The notes under the pieces were generated by a model. It ran no database searches, was not told where the DNA came from, and was given only the letters and a program-made list of their open reading frames with translations. The position numbers were made by a program, and so were the translations under genes. A DNA stretch of 8,148 nt from assembly GCA_031279715.1 (NCBI GenBank), contig JAITHY010000184.1, positions 1-8,148 of the forward strand, given 5' to 3'. Of this stretch, positions 5,961 through 8,148 are shown piece by piece. The stretch comes from Verrucomicrobiales bacterium. GTDB lineage: Bacteria; Verrucomicrobiota; Verrucomicrobiia; Methylacidiphilales; JAAUTS01. Within the stretch, counting starts at the first letter, position 1; every line of letters starts with the position of its first letter.

Positions 5961-7977
5961 GTTGCAATTTCCGCATCAACTCGCGGTTTGGCCCGGCTCG
6001 CTCCAGCCGACGAATCAAGTCCTCACTGTCAGCGTCATACCGCACCAGTACCGGCTGGTAAGCATCATCAATTAATTTAAATTTTTCTGCAACATGCCGG
6101 AATGCAAAATTCATTGTCAGCGGGTCGGGAATCAACTCCTTGAACAAGGCTTCGCTGTCAGCGTCATCGACGCGGCCGTAAAACAGCCGGAAATATTTTG
6201 CAAACCGCGCCGGCGACTCACGGTCAAAATTTTTATCCGCCAGCAACTCAATCAGCGTGTCCTCGCTTTTCCTCAGCAAGCCGCGCGGCGCCGGTCGCGG
6301 CGGCATGAACACATACACACTGCCATCAGGCAATTTTCCCTCGCGATTACAACGTCCCGCCGCCTGCTCAATGGAATCCAGCCCGGCGAACGCGCGGTAC
6401 ACCACGGGAAAATCCACATCCACACCGCACTCGACCAGTTGCGTACTAACGACTGTCAGCGGCTCGCCGGTGCGTAACTTTTCCTTGATTTCGCCAATTA
6501 TCCGCGAACGATGCACGCCGCACATGGATGCGGACAAATGCACCGCTGCCGGTGACGCTGCGCGTATTTTTTCGTGCAACTCCAGCGCGTCGCGTCGTGT
6601 ATTGACAATGCACAACGCCTGCCGCTGTTGCGCAAGTTGCGTGGCAACATCATCCCACGATTTTCTTTCCGTAAGCACCGGTGGCCAGTGAATCGTCGTG
6701 CGCTTCAACGCCGTGAACAGCGCCGGCGGGTCGGCAATAATTTCCCGCGCCGTCAGCGGCAGCGCCGGCTGCGTCGCCGTGGACAACATCACCGTCGCGC
6801 CGTAATTCCTTACCAACTCATCAATCGCGCGCGCGCAAAATTTCAACCACTGCGGCGGCAGCAACTGCGCCTCGTCCAGAATAATCACACTGTCAGCGAG
6901 GTTGTGCAACTTGCGGCATCGTCCGGGCTTCGAGGCATAGAGACTTTCAAAAAATTGAACATTGGTCGTCACTATCAGCGGCGCGTCCCAATTTTCCGAC
7001 GCGAGCTGCGAACGCAGTGTCTGTCGCTCCTCGGCGATATTGCTGTGATGCTCGACCACATTGTCAGGGCCGCAAATATCCGACAAAACTTTCGCGGTTT
7101 GCTCGATAATACTGGTATAGGGAATCACATAAATCACCCGCCGCTGACCGTGACGCAGCGCGTGGTCAAGCGCAAACGCTGTCGCTGACAGTGTCTTGCC
7201 GCCGCCGGTTGGCACCGTCAGCGTGAACAAGCCCGGCTTCCTCAACGCGGCGACGCGGCAGGCCGCCAGCACTTTGCGCCGCTCCCCGTTGACCACGCCG
7301 GCCGCGCCGGACATTTTTTCCAGCGCCGCGTCCAACCGTTGTTTGATGACCGTCAGCGACTCAAAACCGCCGCGCTGTTCCGCCTGCGATGAATTCATGA
7401 ACCGTTCCGTGTCGAGAAAATCAGCATCCGTCAAACATGAAAACACCATCCGCAGCCAAAGATGGCAGTTTTCCTTTTTGACAAACTTCGGCGGCTTCAA
7501 TTCTCCGCCGACCATCAATTTCCGCAACTCCGCCACTGCCGCTGAGATTTCGCGCAAATTTTCCCGCCCCTCTTCCAAGCGGGCTCGCAGCGACCCGTTC
7601 CCCGCCGTGTTTTCGTAATAATCCGTCAGCCCGGCGTGATGCCCGGCGATGAGATACGCCAGCAATTTCCCTGAAGTTTTGAAATGCTCCTCCGCAAACG
7701 CCGCGCCTGCCGAGGAATGATTTACCCGCCCGCTAACGCTGACGTCATAATCAGCGGTATCCAACTCATTTTGCTCCGCCAGATATTTTTGAAATCGTGG
7801 CGACATTTTCCCCAAATCATGCAGCCATCCCGCCGCCCGCGCCCATTCGCCGGAATCAAATCCAGCGGCAAATTTTTCCGCCAGTTCCGCCACGTTGCGG
7901 GAATGCTCCTCCAACGTCTGCCATCGATCTGTCGGCGCTCCCTCAAGCGAATGGGCGAATAACGGCGTGTGCGTCAT
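5932..7977 (-). CDS. cas3: Type I-C Cas3 HD nuclease-helicase, C-terminus truncated into a CRISPR repeat
   Basis: Cas3 unwinds and degrades target DNA after recruitment by Cascade. The 681-residue frame has the HD nuclease domain first (His25, WLHDLGK 51-57, NHSS 86-89, AGHH 111-114, DAD 184-186). The superfamily 2 helicase follows: Walker A TVPTGGGKT 254-262, DEAQ 368-371, STATQ 399-403, VVSTQLVECGVDVD 509-522, motif VI QAAGRCNREG 538-547. The ATG at 7977 has AAGGAG 11 bases upstream. All core motifs are intact. The end is odd: after LMRKLQR (667-673), where I-C Cas3 proteins continue for several dozen residues (from memory of the family), the last eight codons HASRRRVS and the TGA are the I-C CRISPR repeat. 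Cas5, Cas8c and Cas7 are absent downstream. The protein may be stable but has no local Cascade partner, and the missing C-terminal part may impair it. Confidence 0.92.
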   Translation of the reverse strand: MTHTPLFAHSLEGAPTDRWQTLEEHSRNVAELAEKFAAGFDSGEWARAAGWLHDLGKMSPRFQKYLAEQNELDTADYDVSVSGRVNHSSAGAAFAEEHFKTSGKLLAYLIAGHHAGLTDYYENTAGNGSLRARLEEGRENLREISAAVAELRKLMVGGELKPPKFVKKENCHLWLRMVFSCLTDADFLDTERFMNSSQAEQRGGFESLTVIKQRLDAALEKMSGAAGVVNGERRKVLAACRVAALRKPGLFTLTVPTGGGKTLSATAFALDHALRHGQRRVIYVIPYTSIIEQTAKVLSDICGPDNVVEHHSNIAEERQTLRSQLASENWDAPLIVTTNVQFFESLYASKPGRCRKLHNLADSVIILDEAQLLPPQWLKFCARAIDELVRNYGATVMLSTATQPALPLTAREIIADPPALFTALKRTTIHWPPVLTERKSWDDVATQLAQQRQALCIVNTRRDALELHEKIRAASPAAVHLSASMCGVHRSRIIGEIKEKLRTGEPLTVVSTQLVECGVDVDFPVVYRAFAGLDSIEQAAGRCNREGKLPDGSVYVFMPPRPAPRGLLRKSEDTLIELLADKNFDRESPARFAKYFRLFYGRVDDADSEALFKELIPDPLTMNFAFRHVAEKFKLIDDAYQPVLVRYDADSEDLIRRLERAGPNRELMRKLQRHASRRRVS
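7436..7466. repeat. 31-bp direct repeat, copy A (inside cas3)
   Basis: These 31 bases (starting CATGAAAACACCATCC) encode Cas3 residues 171-181 (CHLWLRMVFSC) on the minus strand and recur exactly at 8118-8148. This copy continues the open Cas3 frame, so it is the parental one. Confidence 0.9.
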
Positions 7978-8117
7978 ATGCGAAACGGCTCCTTGCGAAC
8001 TTACAGTGGAATAGCGAATTTTGCAAAGGAATCATCCAGCGGAGAGGCGCTGTTGAGCGTCAGCGGCTTAAATCTTGAGTCCCGAGAAAAAACGGTTAGG
8101 GTAGGCGGTGTCAATCG
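7978..8117. other. Upstream region of cas3
   Basis: On the minus strand it holds the cas3 ribosome binding site AAGGAG (7994-7989). A minus-strand frame from an ATG at 8120 to TAA at 8001-8003 would give 39 residues (starting MRLTPPTLTVFSRD), with no recognisable family, and I do not call it a gene. No clear promoter was seen. Confidence 0.4.
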
Positions 8118-8148
8118 CATGAAAACACCATCCGCAGCCAAAGATGGC
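8118..8148. repeat. 31-bp direct repeat, copy B (window edge)
   Basis: Exact copy of 7436-7466 in the same orientation. It runs to the last base of the window, so its true length is unknown. Homology stops at 8117. It is either a partial duplication of cas3 upstream of cas3 or an assembly join at a contig end. Confidence 0.85.

Larger units (their letters stand above)
61..7192. repeat. Dispersed 10-mer ACTGTCAGCG, ten exact copies
   Basis: Exact copies: plus strand at 61-70, 2690-2699, 3652-3661, 4363-4372, 6025-6034, 6452-6461, 6889-6898; minus strand at 1829-1838, 3771-3780, 7183-7192. An eleventh copy at 6154-6163 differs only in the first base. The core GTCAGCG occurs about 27 times on the two strands. 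All ten lie in genes or pseudogenes and none in 1918-2175 or 5415-5931. The encoded peptides differ (LSA, LTV, TVS, ADS), so the conservation is of DNA, not protein. Function unknown. Confidence 0.85.

Noticed and set aside
6094..7962. Several plus-strand frames over cas3
   Set aside because: They are antisense shadows of the strongly supported minus-strand cas3 and are Arg-rich or His-rich as expected for shadows in this composition.
8001..8120. 39-codon minus-strand ORF upstream of cas3
   Set aside because: It starts inside the duplicated cas3 fragment and has no recognisable family or convincing ribosome binding site.

Overview
The window is about 8.1 kb of bacterial DNA with moderate-to-high GC, AUG starts, clear Shine-Dalgarno sites and the standard genetic code. 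No marker fixes the lineage. A CrtI-like FAD oxidoreductase beside a ketosynthase, together with subtype II-C and I-C CRISPR parts, suggests a Gram-negative host, but this is only a guess. The core of the window is a collapsed CRISPR-Cas island holding remnants of two different systems.

Layout. (1) Positions 1-1917 hold the 3' part of a phytoene-desaturase/CrtI-like FAD oxidoreductase, overlapping by 4 bases an intact FabF-type beta-ketoacyl synthase; this looks like part of a lipid, polyene or pigment gene set. (2) Positions 2033-2140, minus strand, hold a well-preserved tracrRNA gene with anti-repeat, rho-independent terminator and a plausible promoter. (3) Positions 2176-4262 hold a type II-C cas9 pseudogene. 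RuvC-I, bridge helix, RuvC-II, HNH, RuvC-III and the start of the PAM-interacting domain can all be read, but they lie in three frames, with large internal deletions, two in-frame stops and two single-A homopolymer indels. (4) Near 4262 the cas9 3' end is missing and the sequence continues directly into a cas1 that lacks its first codons and carries three in-frame stops. (5) cas2 (5109-5414) is intact. (6) Positions 5463-5564 hold a two-repeat II-C array (36-bp repeat, 30-bp spacer) read on the minus strand. (7) Positions 5565-5805 are non-coding and contain a strong plus-strand terminator. (8) Positions 5806-5960 hold the leader-distal end of a type I-C array (32-bp repeats). (9) Positions 5932-7977, minus strand, hold a type I-C cas3 whose last eight codons and stop lie inside the I-C CRISPR repeat, so cas5, cas8c, cas7, cas4, cas1, cas2 and the leader appear to have been deleted in one event. 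(10) The right edge (8118-8148) repeats 31 bases from inside cas3.

Function. As it stands the island should not do normal adaptation or interference: Cas9 and Cas1 are broken and Cas3 has no Cascade partners here. The guide-RNA parts of the II-C system (tracrRNA, one spacer-repeat unit, and the repeat half that would carry a promoter) nevertheless remain readable.

Across all of this runs a signal unrelated to CRISPR. The 10-mer ACTGTCAGCG occurs ten times on the two strands, always inside coding or former coding sequence and in all three codon phases. This is what a genome-wide DNA-level motif, such as an uptake, recombination or segregation signal, would look like. It is the observation most worth following beyond this locus.
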